Below are positions 10,560 through 19,183 of a stretch of DNA of 64,000 nucleotides, piece after piece; positions within the stretch are counted from its first letter, which is position 1; every line of letters begins with the position of its first letter. The translations under genes and the position numbers were made by a program. Below the pieces are notes generated by a model, which was not told the DNA's origin, ran no database searches, and worked only from the letters and a program-made list of their open reading frames with translations. Location of the stretch: contig CAWBIK010000005.1 in assembly GCA_963788965.1 (NCBI GenBank), positions 1,364,001 through 1,428,000 on the forward strand, given 5' to 3'. Origin of the DNA: QHXQ01 sp963788965. Its GTDB lineage: Bacteria; Acidobacteriota; Blastocatellia; Pyrinomonadales; Pyrinomonadaceae.

Positions 10560-11303
10560 ATGGCAACGACGATGAAACGGCCGCGCTCAAGATCGAAACA
10601 ACTGCTCGCACCGCTGTTAAGAGCAAGCACACAGATCGCACGCACGCTCTGTGTCGTCGCTGCTTACTGCTCGTTGCTGACTGCCTGCTGTCTGCCTACG
10701 GCCGCACAAGAAGTGGTCGATAAGATGGTCGCCTCGATCAACGGGCGCGAGTTGATCACATATACTGATCTGCTCTGGCAGTTGGCGCTGCAACCCGACA
10801 CGCCGATTGATCAGCCGCGCGCCGACGACTTGCAGCACGCGCTGAATCTATTGATCGACCAACGGCTCATCGCCGAAGAAGCAGGCAAACTGCCGGCCAT
10901 CACCGCGAAGGAAGCGGACGTTGAGCGCGCCACCAACGAGTTGATCAAACGCTTCCCCTCGCAAGAAGGCTTCCGCGAACGGTTGCAGCGCGTCGGGCTG
11001 ACCCCCGATCAACTGCGCGAGATCGTTCGTCAACGCATCGAGATCGACAACTATCTCAACTTCCGTTTCCGCTCCTTCGTCGTCATCACGCCGAAGGAGA
11101 TTGCCGATCACTACCGCGACGTGTACGTGCCCCGCTGGCGGCGGCAGTCGCCCGGCCGCATCGTCCCCACCCTCGAAGAAGCAACCAAGCAGATCGAACA
11201 GACGCTCACCGAGGCCAAGATCGAATCCGACAGCGACGCCTTCCTCGAAGACGCCCGCGCCCGCGCCGAAATCGTCATCCTCAATCCAGTAGACAAACAG
11301 TAG
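10560..11303 (+). CDS. SurA-N-like periplasmic protein without a PPIase domain
   Basis: 247 residues. A long N-terminal signal region is followed by a mature part beginning VVDKMVASINGRELITYTDL, which matches the start of SurA/PpiC N-terminal chaperone domains. The helical chaperone-like part continues to about residue 215, but no parvulin domain follows, so it is probably a chaperone rather than an isomerase. Its position 33 bp after the Omp85 gene fits delivery of outer-membrane protein precursors. Residues AYCSLLTACCLPT of the signal region are encoded by a tract of heptamer repeats (10656-10697) like those found between genes. The ATG at 10560 is used; an in-frame ATG four codons later is equally possible. 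Confidence 0.75.
   Translation: MATTMKRPRSRSKQLLAPLLRASTQIARTLCVVAAYCSLLTACCLPTAAQEVVDKMVASINGRELITYTDLLWQLALQPDTPIDQPRADDLQHALNLLIDQRLIAEEAGKLPAITAKEADVERATNELIKRFPSQEGFRERLQRVGLTPDQLREIVRQRIEIDNYLNFRFRSFVVITPKEIADHYRDVYVPRWRRQSPGRIVPTLEEATKQIEQTLTEAKIESDSDAFLEDARARAEIVILNPVDKQ
10656..10697 (+). repeat. Heptamer repeat inside a coding region
   Basis: 7-base units of the GCTTACTG/ACTGCCT type, found elsewhere only between genes, run in phase through the signal-peptide codons of the SurA-like gene. Confidence 0.5.
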
Positions 11304-11520
11304 GCAGTTAATCCAGTCCCTCCATCTACGGCGGCTGGTAGTAGATGACTGCTGCCTCTACTTTATCCAATCAAACCTGCCTTACGGGCACATCGATCAA
11401 TCAGATGATTGGGGCAACAACGTCCATGATCAAGGTTGGGCATTATGCCTTTGCGTTCTTTGCGCCTGAGCATCTTGGCGTGCGTTGCGCCTTCGTCGTA
11501 TAACTTGAGTCAACTCCGCC
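11304..11520. other. Intergenic region before hmuT with degenerate repeat arms
   Basis: The first 60 bp hold CAGTAGGCAGTTAA and a partner, TGACTGCTGCCTCTAC, that can form an imperfect hairpin; it could end the upstream operon. Further on are CTTTGCGT-like octamers (around 11450). No cobalamin riboswitch box and no clear Fur-like operator is visible. Confidence 0.4.
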
Positions 11521-12578
11521 ATGAAGCATCAGACAATCAACATCAGAACGAAACTCATAACTGCGCTTGGCCTGTGCCTGCTGGCTGTGTCCGCTTGTAA
11601 CCGCGCGCCGTCTGTGCCGCCGAGTGCGGGCGTGAGCGTGACGGACGCGACGAGGCAGACGGTCATCATCGCCGACAGTTCGCGCATCGTGTCGGTCGGC
11701 ACGGCCACGACCGAAACCATCGTCGCGCTCGGCGCGCGTGCCCGCATCGTTGGCATAGACAATTCGAGCAGCGAGTATCTGCCGGAAGTTGCGGGGCTGC
11801 CGAAAGTGGGCGGGCGCACCGCGCTCTCGCCGAAGGCATCTTGTCGCTCAAGCCGACGCTCCTCGTGGCGACAAGCGACGCCGGCCCGCCTGCCGCCTTA
11901 GAGCAACTGCGCGGCGCAGGGGTGACCATCCTGACGCTGCCCGTCAACTACACCGTGGACGCGGTCAAAGATAAAATCCGCACCGTCGCCCACGCGCTGC
12001 AACTCGACGCGCAGGGCACAACCTTAACGGCCGAGATCGACCGTGGCATGGATGAAGTAACTAAACTTCAAACCGACCTCAAGGCGCGGCCCAAAGTCAT
12101 GTTCGTCGGCCGCGGGCCGAGCGCGCCGAACGCGACCATGTCCGGCACGGGCACGACCATCAGCGAGATGATCCGGCTCGCGGGCGGCACAAACCCTATG
12201 ACCAGCTTTGAAGGCTTCCGCGAGATGACCGACGAGGCCGTCATCGCCGCCGCGCCCGATGTGATCTTGATGACCGATAGAAGCTTCGAGCGCGCGGGCG
12301 GCATAGACGGCGTTTTGCAATTCCCCGGCGTCGCCCTAACGCCCGCCGGCCGCGACCGCCGCATCACGCACGTCAGCGATATGTACTTTCAAGGCTTCGG
12401 CCCCGGCGTCGCGCGAGCCGTGCGCGACCTGACGTTGAAACTCCATCCCGAACTGAACACGGCGCAACGCAACCTTGAAGCGCAACAGCCCACAGGCGAC
12501 ACGGGCCACACGGACGAGCCAACAGGCGCGGGCGTGAATGCCAATGCCGCCGCACGCCCGGCCGGAGTCAAGCACTGA
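11521..12578 (+). CDS. hmuT: Hemin ABC transporter substrate-binding lipoprotein (HmuT-like, frameshifted)
   Basis: A periplasmic binding protein of the helical-backbone type (PF01497). A lipoprotein signal with LLAVSAC puts the lipidated Cys at 26. After it come IVSVGTATTETIVALGA, then LSLKPTLLVATSDAGPPAALEQLRGAGV, typical of HmuT, and a C-terminal half with EMIRLAGGTNP and AAAPDVILM. HmuT hands hemin to the HmuUV importer encoded directly downstream. One base is missing near 11831, where ALSP should read into EGILSLKP, so the gene sits in two frames. A cobalamin or siderophore ligand cannot be excluded, but the DAGPP segment favours heme. Confidence 0.8.
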
Positions 12579-12580
12579 TT

Positions 12581-13672
12581 ATGGCCACGGCGGCGCGCAT
12601 CTTTCCGGGGTTGCGAGTCAAAGCAAGTCGTGGGCGGGCGCGGCTCGTGTTGGGCGCGCTGGTCGTGCTGCTGATCGTGTTGGTCGGCGTCGCGATTGAT
12701 AAAGGCGCGGTCGAGATTTCGCTGGCGCAATGTCTGGCGATCATCGCGGCGCATCGGACTGACGCTTCCTTACACGTTCACAGCGCAACAGGAAGCGACG
12801 CTGATCGACATACGCTTGCCGCGCGTGTTGTTGGGCGTGCTGGTCGGTGCGGGCTTGGGCGTGTCGGGTGCGGCGCTGCAAGGACTGTTTCGCAACCCGC
12901 TTGCCGATCCGAGTCTCATCGGCATATCGAGCGGCGCGGCGCTGGCGGCGACGATTGTGATCATCGTCGGCGATGCGGTCGCGCTGCACACGTCGCCGCT
13001 CCTGCGACTCTGCGCACTGCCGCTCGCGGCCTTCGTCGGTGGTCTGATCACAACAGTGCTGGTCTATCGCCTTGCGACCATCGCGGGCCAGACGGTTGTG
13101 GCCACACTGCTGCTCGCCGGTATCGCCATCAACGCGCTCGCGCAAGCCTGCTCCGGCCTCTTGATCTTTTACGCGACCGACACGCAACTACGCAGCATCA
13201 CCTTCTGGCGGCTCGGCGGTTTAGGCGGTGCGACGTGGGCGTCCGTGTCTGTGGTCGCGCCGTTCATTCTCGCGCCCGTGCTGCTGTTCCCCATCTTTGC
13301 GCGCGGCTTAAACGCGCTGCTGCTCGGCGAGGCCGAGGCTGCGACTTAGGCATTGACATCGAACGTGTGAAGACGTTGACGGTCGTGCTGGCCGCGTTGA
13401 CCGTCGGCGCGGCCGTGGCATTAACAGGTCTGATCACCTTCGTCGGTCTGGTCGTGCCGCACTTGTTGCGGCTGATGATCGGGCCGGATCACAGGCGCTT
13501 GTTGCCGGGCGCGGCGCTCTTAGGCGCGAGCCTGCTCGTCGGCGCAGACCTCGTGGCGCGCACAGTGGTTGCGCCCGCCGAGATGCCTATCGGCGTGCTG
13601 ACCGCGCTCATCGGTGCGCCGTTCTTCCTATGGCTGCTCTTGCGCGACCGCAAGTGGCGTGTGATTCATTGA
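12581..13672 (+). CDS. hmuU: Hemin ABC transporter permease (HmuU/FecCD family, two frameshifts)
   Basis: A FecCD-type permease with about ten membrane segments. Recognisable parts are IRLPRVLLGVLVGAGLGVSG, LQGLFRNPLADPSLIG and, near the end, GLITFVGLVVPHLLRL and MPIGVLTALIGAPFF. It starts 2 bp after the hmuT stop, so the two are probably translated together. The frame changes twice. Near 12757 IIAA continues as RIGLTLPYT in the next frame (one base gained or two lost). Near 13340 GEAEA continues as DLGIDIERVK after one lost base. Joined, the product has the usual FecCD length of about 360 residues. Confidence 0.8.
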   Translation: MATAARIFPGLRVKASRGRARLVLGALVVLLIVLVGVAIDKGAVEISLAQCLAIIAAHRTDASLHVHSATGSDADRHTLAARVVGRAGRCGLGRVGCGAARTVSQPACRSESHRHIERRGAGGDDCDHRRRCGRAAHVAAPATLRTAARGLRRWSDHNSAGLSPCDHRGPDGCGHTAARRYRHQRARASLLRPLDLLRDRHATTQHHLLAARRFRRCDVGVRVCGRAVHSRARAAVPHLCARLKRAAARRGRGCDLGIDIERVKTLTVVLAALTVGAAVALTGLITFVGLVVPHLLRLMIGPDHRRLLPGAALLGASLLVGADLVARTVVAPAEMPIGVLTALIGAPFFLWLLLRDRKWRVIH

Positions 13673-13708
13673 CGCCATGAACAGTTATACACGGCCGGAG
13701 TGTGACGA

Positions 13709-14503
13709 TTGATCGAAGCGCGCGAGTTGCACGTGCGGATCGGTGCGCAGGCGCTACTCGCGGGCGTCTCGCTCGAACTGTGCGCGGGCGAACTGGTCGC
13801 GGTCGTCGGGCCGAACGGCGCGGGCAAATCAACTTTGCGCCGCGTGCTCTGCGGCGACGCAGAACCAAATGCGGGCGAGGTCTGGATGGACGGGCGACCG
13901 CTCGCCGCTTGGCCTTTGGTCGAACGCGCGCGCGTGCGTGCGGTGCTGCCGCAAGACTCGACGCTCAACTTCCCGTTCACGGTGCTCGAAGTCGTACTCA
14001 TGGGGCGCACGCCGCACGTGCGCGGCACGGAAGAACCGCGCGACTACGAGATCGCGCGCGCCGCCCTCAACGCGACCGAGGCCGAACATTTAAGCGAACG
14101 TGTCTATCCGACGCTCTCAGGCGGCGAGCGCCAGCGCGTGCAACTCGCGCGCGTGCTCGCGCAAATCTGGGAGCCAACGCCGACGGGCGACGCACGCTAC
14201 CTGCTGTTGGACGAACCGACCTCGAACCTAGACCTCGCACATCAACATAGCACGCTCAACATCGCCCGCCGCTTCACGCGCACGGGCCTCGGCGCGCTCG
14301 TCATCCTGCACGACCTCAATCTCGCCGCGCAGTACGCCGACCGCCTCATCATGCTCAAAGCCGGCCGCGTCGTCGCCGCAGGCCCGCCCGCCCAAGTATT
14401 AACAGAGTCATCGATCCGCGCTACCTTCGACGTGCCCGTCCTCATCACGCGCCATCCTGTCCTTGATTGCCCGCTGGTTGTGCCAACACCGGGGCTTCAT
14501 TAA
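13709..14503 (+). CDS. hmuV: Hemin ABC transporter ATP-binding protein (HmuV-like)
   Basis: 264 residues. Walker A GPNGAGKST is at about residues 34-42, the signature is LSGGERQRVQLARVLAQ, Walker B is YLLLDEPTS, and the H-loop lies in ILHDLNLAAQYADR. It energises import through HmuU. The insert IWEPTPTGDARYLLLDEP between signature and Walker B is typical of HmuV rather than BtuD or FhuC. The start is a TTG at 13709 preceded by GGAG with 8 bases spacing. It is the third gene of the hmuTUV operon; no TonB receptor gene lies in the window. Confidence 0.85.
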   Translation: MIEARELHVRIGAQALLAGVSLELCAGELVAVVGPNGAGKSTLRRVLCGDAEPNAGEVWMDGRPLAAWPLVERARVRAVLPQDSTLNFPFTVLEVVLMGRTPHVRGTEEPRDYEIARAALNATEAEHLSERVYPTLSGGERQRVQLARVLAQIWEPTPTGDARYLLLDEPTSNLDLAHQHSTLNIARRFTRTGLGALVILHDLNLAAQYADRLIMLKAGRVVAAGPPAQVLTESSIRATFDVPVLITRHPVLDCPLVVPTPGLH

Positions 14504-14620
14504 CTGCTCACTGCTTATTCTTTTCTTTCCCGCGCCGGTTGGCTTAAACTGCAAGCGCGGCGTGGGCACGATCACACGTGCGCGTCAAACGTTCTCCTCG
14601 ACTTGCACATCAGAAAGATC

Positions 14621-15496
14621 ATGCGGCGTATAGAGACAGGAAAGTGGCGGCGACCGCGCGTGGGCTTAGCTCTGTCGGGCGGGGCGGCGCGGGGCGCGGC
14701 GCATGTCGGCGTGTTGCGGACGTTTCTGGCCCACGGTATTCCCGTGGATTGCGTGGCGGGCACATCGGCGGGCGCACTTGTGGGCGGCGCGTTCGCGGCC
14801 GGTGTGCCGCTCGACGAGTTGGCCCGCCTTGCGCGCACGATGCGCTGGCGCGACTTCGGCAAGCTGACCTTCTCGCGGCTCGGCGTGCAGACGAACGCGC
14901 GCATGGCCGACTACGTGCGCGAGCGTTTCCCCGTCTCAAGCTTCGAGGCGATGCCGATCCCGTTTGCCGCCGTCGCCACCGATTTGCACACGGGGCAAGC
15001 TGTCGTCCTCAAAGACAAAGGCGACGTGGGGTTCGCTGTGCGGGCGAGTTGCGCGATCCCCGGTTGGTATGTGCCGGTAGTGGACGCGCACGGGCGGCAG
15101 TTGGTGGACGGTGGCTTGGTCGCCAACGTGCCGGCGGCAGCGGCGCGCGCGCTCGGCGCGGACGTGGTTATCGCGGTGGATGTGAACGCGGAGGGCGCGA
15201 AGTTTTTGGGGCCGCCGTTGTCGGCCATCGGCGTGTTGTTGCAGTCGTTCCTCGTCGTGCAGCGCACGGCGTCCGCCAGTCAACTGCGCGAGGCCGACGT
15301 GGTTATCATCCCGAAGGTCGGGCACGTGCGTTGGGACGAGATGACGCGCGCCGACGAGTTGATCGCGGCCGGCGAAGCGGCCGCGCTCGAAGCTGTGGAT
15401 CGGATCAAGACTTTGCTCGCGCCACCGCCGCTCGAAGCAGAGCCGAACTGGCTGCAACGCCTGTTGCGCCGTCCTGCCCAACCGCACCGCGCCTGA
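14621..15496 (+). CDS. Patatin-like phospholipase (RssA/NTE family)
   Basis: A cytoplasmic or membrane-associated serine lipase. It has the oxyanion loop SGGAARGAAHVGVL, the nucleophile elbow GTSAG and the catalytic aspartate motif DGGLVANVP, so the Ser-Asp dyad is intact. The length (about 291 residues) fits bacterial RssA-type single-domain patatins. The ATG at 14621 is preferred over an in-frame TTG at 14603. No operon partner is obvious: hmuV ends 117 bp upstream and the next clear gene is on the same strand 250 bp downstream. The substrate is unknown. Confidence 0.85.
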   Translation: MRRIETGKWRRPRVGLALSGGAARGAAHVGVLRTFLAHGIPVDCVAGTSAGALVGGAFAAGVPLDELARLARTMRWRDFGKLTFSRLGVQTNARMADYVRERFPVSSFEAMPIPFAAVATDLHTGQAVVLKDKGDVGFAVRASCAIPGWYVPVVDAHGRQLVDGGLVANVPAAAARALGADVVIAVDVNAEGAKFLGPPLSAIGVLLQSFLVVQRTASASQLREADVVIIPKVGHVRWDEMTRADELIAAGEAAALEAVDRIKTLLAPPPLEAEPNWLQRLLRRPAQPHRA

Positions 15497-15752
15497 GCCG
15501 AGTCCGCGTGTGCATGAAAAACGACCTCTCACGGTTCGTCGCAACCGACTATACCTGTACCAAAATTAAACGTGCGTTGATGTGCGCGGCTTGAGCCGGC
15601 CGCGAGTCGTGCTATCCGTATTCAGTCGTAAACCTTCGTCTTAGCGCAGCATAGACGTGTTGTGCGTGCGTCTATCGTTGTGCCGTGCGCGCATGGCACA
15701 AACGTTGCCCAACAATCAGCGCGGAGCTTGCTAGCGACAGGGGGATCGAGCG

Positions 15753-15932
15753 ATGAAAGAGTTTACCGACGGGCTTGCAAAGCTGGTTGCCATCATCGTG
15801 CTTATGACCGCGCTCGCCGTGTGGACGGCGGCTCTCTCCATGTGGGCTGGTGCGGACGCATCGGCTAACGACGAACCACTCGCCCCGGCTGCGGCCGCTG
15901 AAACTGTAGACGCGGCACAGACCGGACGTTAG
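15753..15932 (+). CDS. Small single-pass membrane protein, hypothetical
   Basis: A 59-residue frame begins MKEFTDGLAKLVAIIVLMT. A strong ribosome binding site (AGGGGG) sits seven bases upstream. One hydrophobic helix covers residues 10-32 and an acidic, Ala-rich tail (DEPLAPAAAAETVD) follows. I do not recognise the family. The ribosome site and the ordered layout (short cytoplasmic head, helix, tail) argue for a real gene, and its position just before PBP1B hints at an envelope role, but that is inference. Confidence 0.5.
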   Translation: MKEFTDGLAKLVAIIVLMTALAVWTAALSMWAGADASANDEPLAPAAAAETVDAAQTGR

Positions 15933-15935
15933 CGC

Positions 15936-16061
15936 ATGGCGACGCGAAAACAGAATCCGCCGCCGATTGGTCGTTTACTAAACACACAAAGTTATCAGGG
16001 CGCACCGGGCGACGAGGTTTCGCGGCCTCGTGGGCGGCGACGTGTGCCCGCAGGGCATTGA
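15936..16061 (+). CDS. Possible 41-residue basic ORF
   Basis: Three bases after the small membrane protein an ATG opens a 41-residue basic frame beginning MATRKQNPPPIGRLLNTQSY and ending RRRVPAGH. There is no clear ribosome site and no known family. It may be translated by coupling to the preceding ORF or may be chance. Confidence 0.2.
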   Translation: MATRKQNPPPIGRLLNTQSYQGAPGDEVSRPRGRRRVPAGH

Positions 16062-16098
16062 CCGAAGAAATTGAAGCTGATCGAGCGGACCATTCATC

Positions 16099-18693
16099 AT
16101 GGCGATTGAGATCACAAGCGTACACAAGCCGCGCCGCTTAGCACGCCTGCGCCGCAGCCGCGAAGTGCGTGAACAAGTCGAACGCACTTCGCGTCGCACC
16201 TTGATCCTGCGCGTCGCGCTCGGCCTCGCGGTCGTCGTTTGCACGCTCACTCTCGTTACGTTCATCTACTGTTATCAAACGGCCGCGCAACTCGTCGATG
16301 CCCGGCTCGCCAGCGGTTATCTGACAAGTCGCGCCGGCATCTACGCCGCGCCACGCGTGTTGCGGCCCGGTCGTCAAGTTCAGCGCGAACGATTGATCGA
16401 AACTTTGCGCCGCGCCGGTTATGTCGAGAACGCCGCGAGCGACGTGTGGAACGGCGCGTTCTCGATCAAAGACGATCACGTCGAACTGTTGCCGCGCCGG
16501 GCGGCGGGCGTGCCCGAAGTGGTTGAGATCACGTTCGACCGGCGCGGGCGCATACGCGAGATCACGGGCGACGGCGTGCCGCTCGATGCGTTCGCACTTG
16601 AGCCGGAAGCGTTAACCACCGACGCCGCCATGAAGACCGGGCAGCGCACAACGCTCGCCTACACAGACATTCCGCCCGTCGTCACGCAAGCGATCCTCGC
16701 CATCGAAGACCGACGCTTCTTCACGCACAGCGGCATCGACCCCGCAGGCTTAGGGCGCGCGCTCATCAGTTGGACCGGCTTCAACCGCGACGACGAACTC
16801 GAACGGCAAGGCGGCTCGACCATCACGCAGCAACTCGTCAAGAACACTTATCTCACGCCCGAACGCACGCTACGCCGCAAGTTCAACGAAGCCATGCTGG
16901 CCACGGCGCTCGAACGTCGGCTCTCCAAACAAGACATCTTCGCACTCTATTGCAACGAAGTTTATCTGGGGCAGCGCGGCGCGGTCGCCGTGCGCGGCGT
17001 AGCGCAAGCAGCGCGCGTCTACTTTGGTAAAGACTTAAAAGATTTGACGCTCGCAGAGGCAGCGACCATTGCGGGCATGATCCAGAGTCCCGCGCGCTAT
17101 GCGCCCGACCGTCATCCGGCAGAAGCGCAAGCGCGGCGCAATCTTGTGCTCGCCGCGATGCTGCGCGACGGCGCGATCACACGCGAGCAGTTGAGCGCCA
17201 TCAGTCAAGCACAAGTCGCGGTCGCGCCACTCGCCGAAGATACGGACACGTTCGCGCCCTACTTTATCGATTACGTCAACCGTCTCGTGGACGCGCGCCT
17301 GCAAACGAAAGCGCACGCGGACGAGCGCGCCTTGCGCGTCTATACGACGCTCGATCTCGACCTGCAACAGATGGCCGAAGCAGCCGTCAAGCGCCAACTC
17401 GAACGACTCGAAAAAGTTTACAAGGGCAAGGCCACACCGCAAGCCGCGCTTGTCGCGCTCGACCCGCAGACCGGGCATGTGCTGGCTATGGTCGGCGGCG
17501 ACTCTTACGCGCGCACGCAACTCAATCGCGCGACCGACGCGCGCCGCCAGCCCGGCTCGGTCTTCAAACCGCTCGTCTATGCCGCCGCGCTCGAAGGCGG
17601 CCTCTCGCCCGCCACGATGCTCATGGACGCGCCGCAGACGTTCACCTTCGACCGTCGCGCCGTCTATCGCCCCGCGAACTACGGCGGCGGCTACTCGATG
17701 CACCCGGTCACAATGCGAACCGGCCTCGTGCGTTCGCTCAACGTCGTCACGGTCGATCTCGCGTTGCGCGCGGGCCTGTCGCGCGTCGCCACGCTCGCGG
17801 AGAAGTTCGGCTTGCCGAAGCCCGAACCATATCCGGCGCTCGCGCTCGGCACGACCGAAGCGACGCCGCTCGAAGTCGCCAGCGCCTACACGGCGTTTGC
17901 CAACAACGGCACGCGCACGCAAGCCGCAGCCATCACGCGCACCGTCGATGCCGAAGGCACGAGTCTGTTCGCAGAAATGATGCCGGGCGCGCAACAGGTC
18001 GTGCGCCCTTCGACCGCATACATGATCACGGACGCGCTCACGTCCGTTATCGACGAAGGCACTGCACGAGCCGCGCGCGGGCTGCAACGGCACACGGCCG
18101 TCGCGGGCAAGACGGGCACGTCGCACGACGGCTGGTTCGCGGGTTACACGCCCAATCTCGTCTGCGTCGTGTGGGTCGGCTTCGACGACAACAAGCAACT
18201 TGGCTTGACCGGCGCGGCGAGCGCGTTGCCCGTGTGGCAGGAGTTCATCGAGCAAGCGGTTGCGCTCCGCCCCGAACTTGGCGGCGATGCGTTCATGCGC
18301 CCCGACGGTGTTACGACCGTTGAGATCGATGCTGAGACGGGCCTGCTCGCTTCGCCCTACTGTCCGCACCGGCAACGCATCGCCATCACGCCCGCGCTCG
18401 CGCCCAACAACACGTGCTTCACGCACCAGCCAGCACTCGAACTCGCCGCATACGGCGACACATCCGCTTACATCGAACAGACAGACCCGCAGCCTGAAGT
18501 TGACATAACAGCTACAAGTACATTGCCGCGCCCGACCCGCGTGCCGCGTCTGCCGCAAGCGACCGCGACCACGCCGGAGTTGACGGCCCTCGCCCCGACA
18601 ACCACCACACAAGTCGAAGTCAGCCGCACCGGCCGGCCGCGTTTGACGAATGACTTACACATCGTCAACCCACCGCGACCCGCACCACGTTAA
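16099..18693 (+). CDS. mrcB: Bifunctional penicillin-binding protein 1B (glycosyltransferase and transpeptidase)
   Basis: A class A PBP of 864 residues that polymerises and cross-links peptidoglycan in the periplasm. After a cytoplasmic basic head and a membrane helix (about 36-60) comes a UB2H-like segment (about 80-140, IYAAPRVLRPG...LRRAGYVEN), which marks the PBP1B type. The GT51 domain has EDRRFFTHSGID (catalytic Glu near 202) and GGSTITQQLVKN. The transpeptidase has SVFK (nucleophile Ser near 485), SLN and KTGTS (near 669), so both sites look intact. The C-terminus ends in a Pro/Thr-rich tail. The ATG at 16099 follows directly on the basic head. Confidence 0.92.
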   Translation: MAIEITSVHKPRRLARLRRSREVREQVERTSRRTLILRVALGLAVVVCTLTLVTFIYCYQTAAQLVDARLASGYLTSRAGIYAAPRVLRPGRQVQRERLIETLRRAGYVENAASDVWNGAFSIKDDHVELLPRRAAGVPEVVEITFDRRGRIREITGDGVPLDAFALEPEALTTDAAMKTGQRTTLAYTDIPPVVTQAILAIEDRRFFTHSGIDPAGLGRALISWTGFNRDDELERQGGSTITQQLVKNTYLTPERTLRRKFNEAMLATALERRLSKQDIFALYCNEVYLGQRGAVAVRGVAQAARVYFGKDLKDLTLAEAATIAGMIQSPARYAPDRHPAEAQARRNLVLAAMLRDGAITREQLSAISQAQVAVAPLAEDTDTFAPYFIDYVNRLVDARLQTKAHADERALRVYTTLDLDLQQMAEAAVKRQLERLEKVYKGKATPQAALVALDPQTGHVLAMVGGDSYARTQLNRATDARRQPGSVFKPLVYAAALEGGLSPATMLMDAPQTFTFDRRAVYRPANYGGGYSMHPVTMRTGLVRSLNVVTVDLALRAGLSRVATLAEKFGLPKPEPYPALALGTTEATPLEVASAYTAFANNGTRTQAAAITRTVDAEGTSLFAEMMPGAQQVVRPSTAYMITDALTSVIDEGTARAARGLQRHTAVAGKTGTSHDGWFAGYTPNLVCVVWVGFDDNKQLGLTGAASALPVWQEFIEQAVALRPELGGDAFMRPDGVTTVEIDAETGLLASPYCPHRQRIAITPALAPNNTCFTHQPALELAAYGDTSAYIEQTDPQPEVDITATSTLPRPTRVPRLPQATATTPELTALAPTTTTQVEVSRTGRPRLTNDLHIVNPPRPAPR

Positions 18694-18728
18694 AAATTAA
18701 GCGCGCGTTAAAAAATCGCCGTCTTCTT

Positions 18729-18789
18729 CTTTGCGTCTTTGCGTGAAGTTATACTTTGGTCAGCATTCATCTCACGCAAAGACGCAAAG
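18729..18789. repeat. Octamer-unit inverted repeat, likely bidirectional terminator
   Basis: Two perfect 18-bp arms (18729-18746 and 18772-18789), each made of the octamer CTTTGCGT or its complement repeated twice, flank a 25-nt loop. It lies between the converging mrcB and acpS genes, so it could stop transcription from both sides. Confidence 0.7.
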
Positions 18790-18799
18790 CGTTGATCTG

Positions 18800-19183
18800 T
18801 TATTCGTGACGTTCAAGAATAACTTGCGCGATGGCGTGTTCGGTCGTGTGCGAGATGGTGAGGTGGGCTGTGGTTGCGCCGTTGCGTTCAAAGAGCGCGC
18901 GGGCTTCGTTGTGGAAGCAGAGCGCGGGCGCGCCCGCTTCGTTCGCCACGACTTCAACGTCGTGCCAAGCGATGCGCCCGCGCCAGCCCGTGCCCAGCGC
19001 CTTCAGCGCCGCTTCTTTCGCGGCGAAGCGCGCGGCATAATGTTGCGCGGCGGCCGCACCGCGACTCGCGCAATAGGCGCGCTCGGCCGCAGTGAACACA
19101 CGCGTGACAAAGCGCGGCGTGCGCGCGACGACGGTACGCACGCGCCGGACTTCGATGATGTCTATGCCGATGCCAACAATCAC
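18800..19183 (-). CDS. acpS: Holo-[acyl-carrier-protein] synthase
   Basis: 127 residues. AcpS transfers 4'-phosphopantetheine from CoA to acyl carrier protein. It shows the family's IGIDIIEVRR start with Asp8, RVFTAAERAYC, and the metal-binding Glu in FAAKEAALKALG, followed by ISHT near the end. The length is normal. The start is GTG at 19183, which gives the conserved IVGIGIDI N-terminus. It is divergent from pgeF, and the two 5' ends overlap if pgeF starts at 19170. Confidence 0.92.
   Translation of the reverse strand: MIVGIGIDIIEVRRVRTVVARTPRFVTRVFTAAERAYCASRGAAAAQHYAARFAAKEAALKALGTGWRGRIAWHDVEVVANEAGAPALCFHNEARALFERNGATTAHLTISHTTEHAIAQVILERHE

Noticed and set aside
11304..11520. Possible cobalamin riboswitch before the BtuF/HmuT-like gene
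   Set aside because: No B12-box-like sequence or matching stem set is visible, and the transporter looks like a hemin importer.
14578..15594. 338-codon plus-strand frame over the patatin gene
   Set aside because: Arg/Gly/Ala-rich shadow of the real frame, which carries the GTSAG and DGG motifs.
17035..18612. 525-codon minus-strand frame over PBP1B
   Set aside because: A high-GC antisense shadow with no family similarity; the plus frame holds all PBP motifs.
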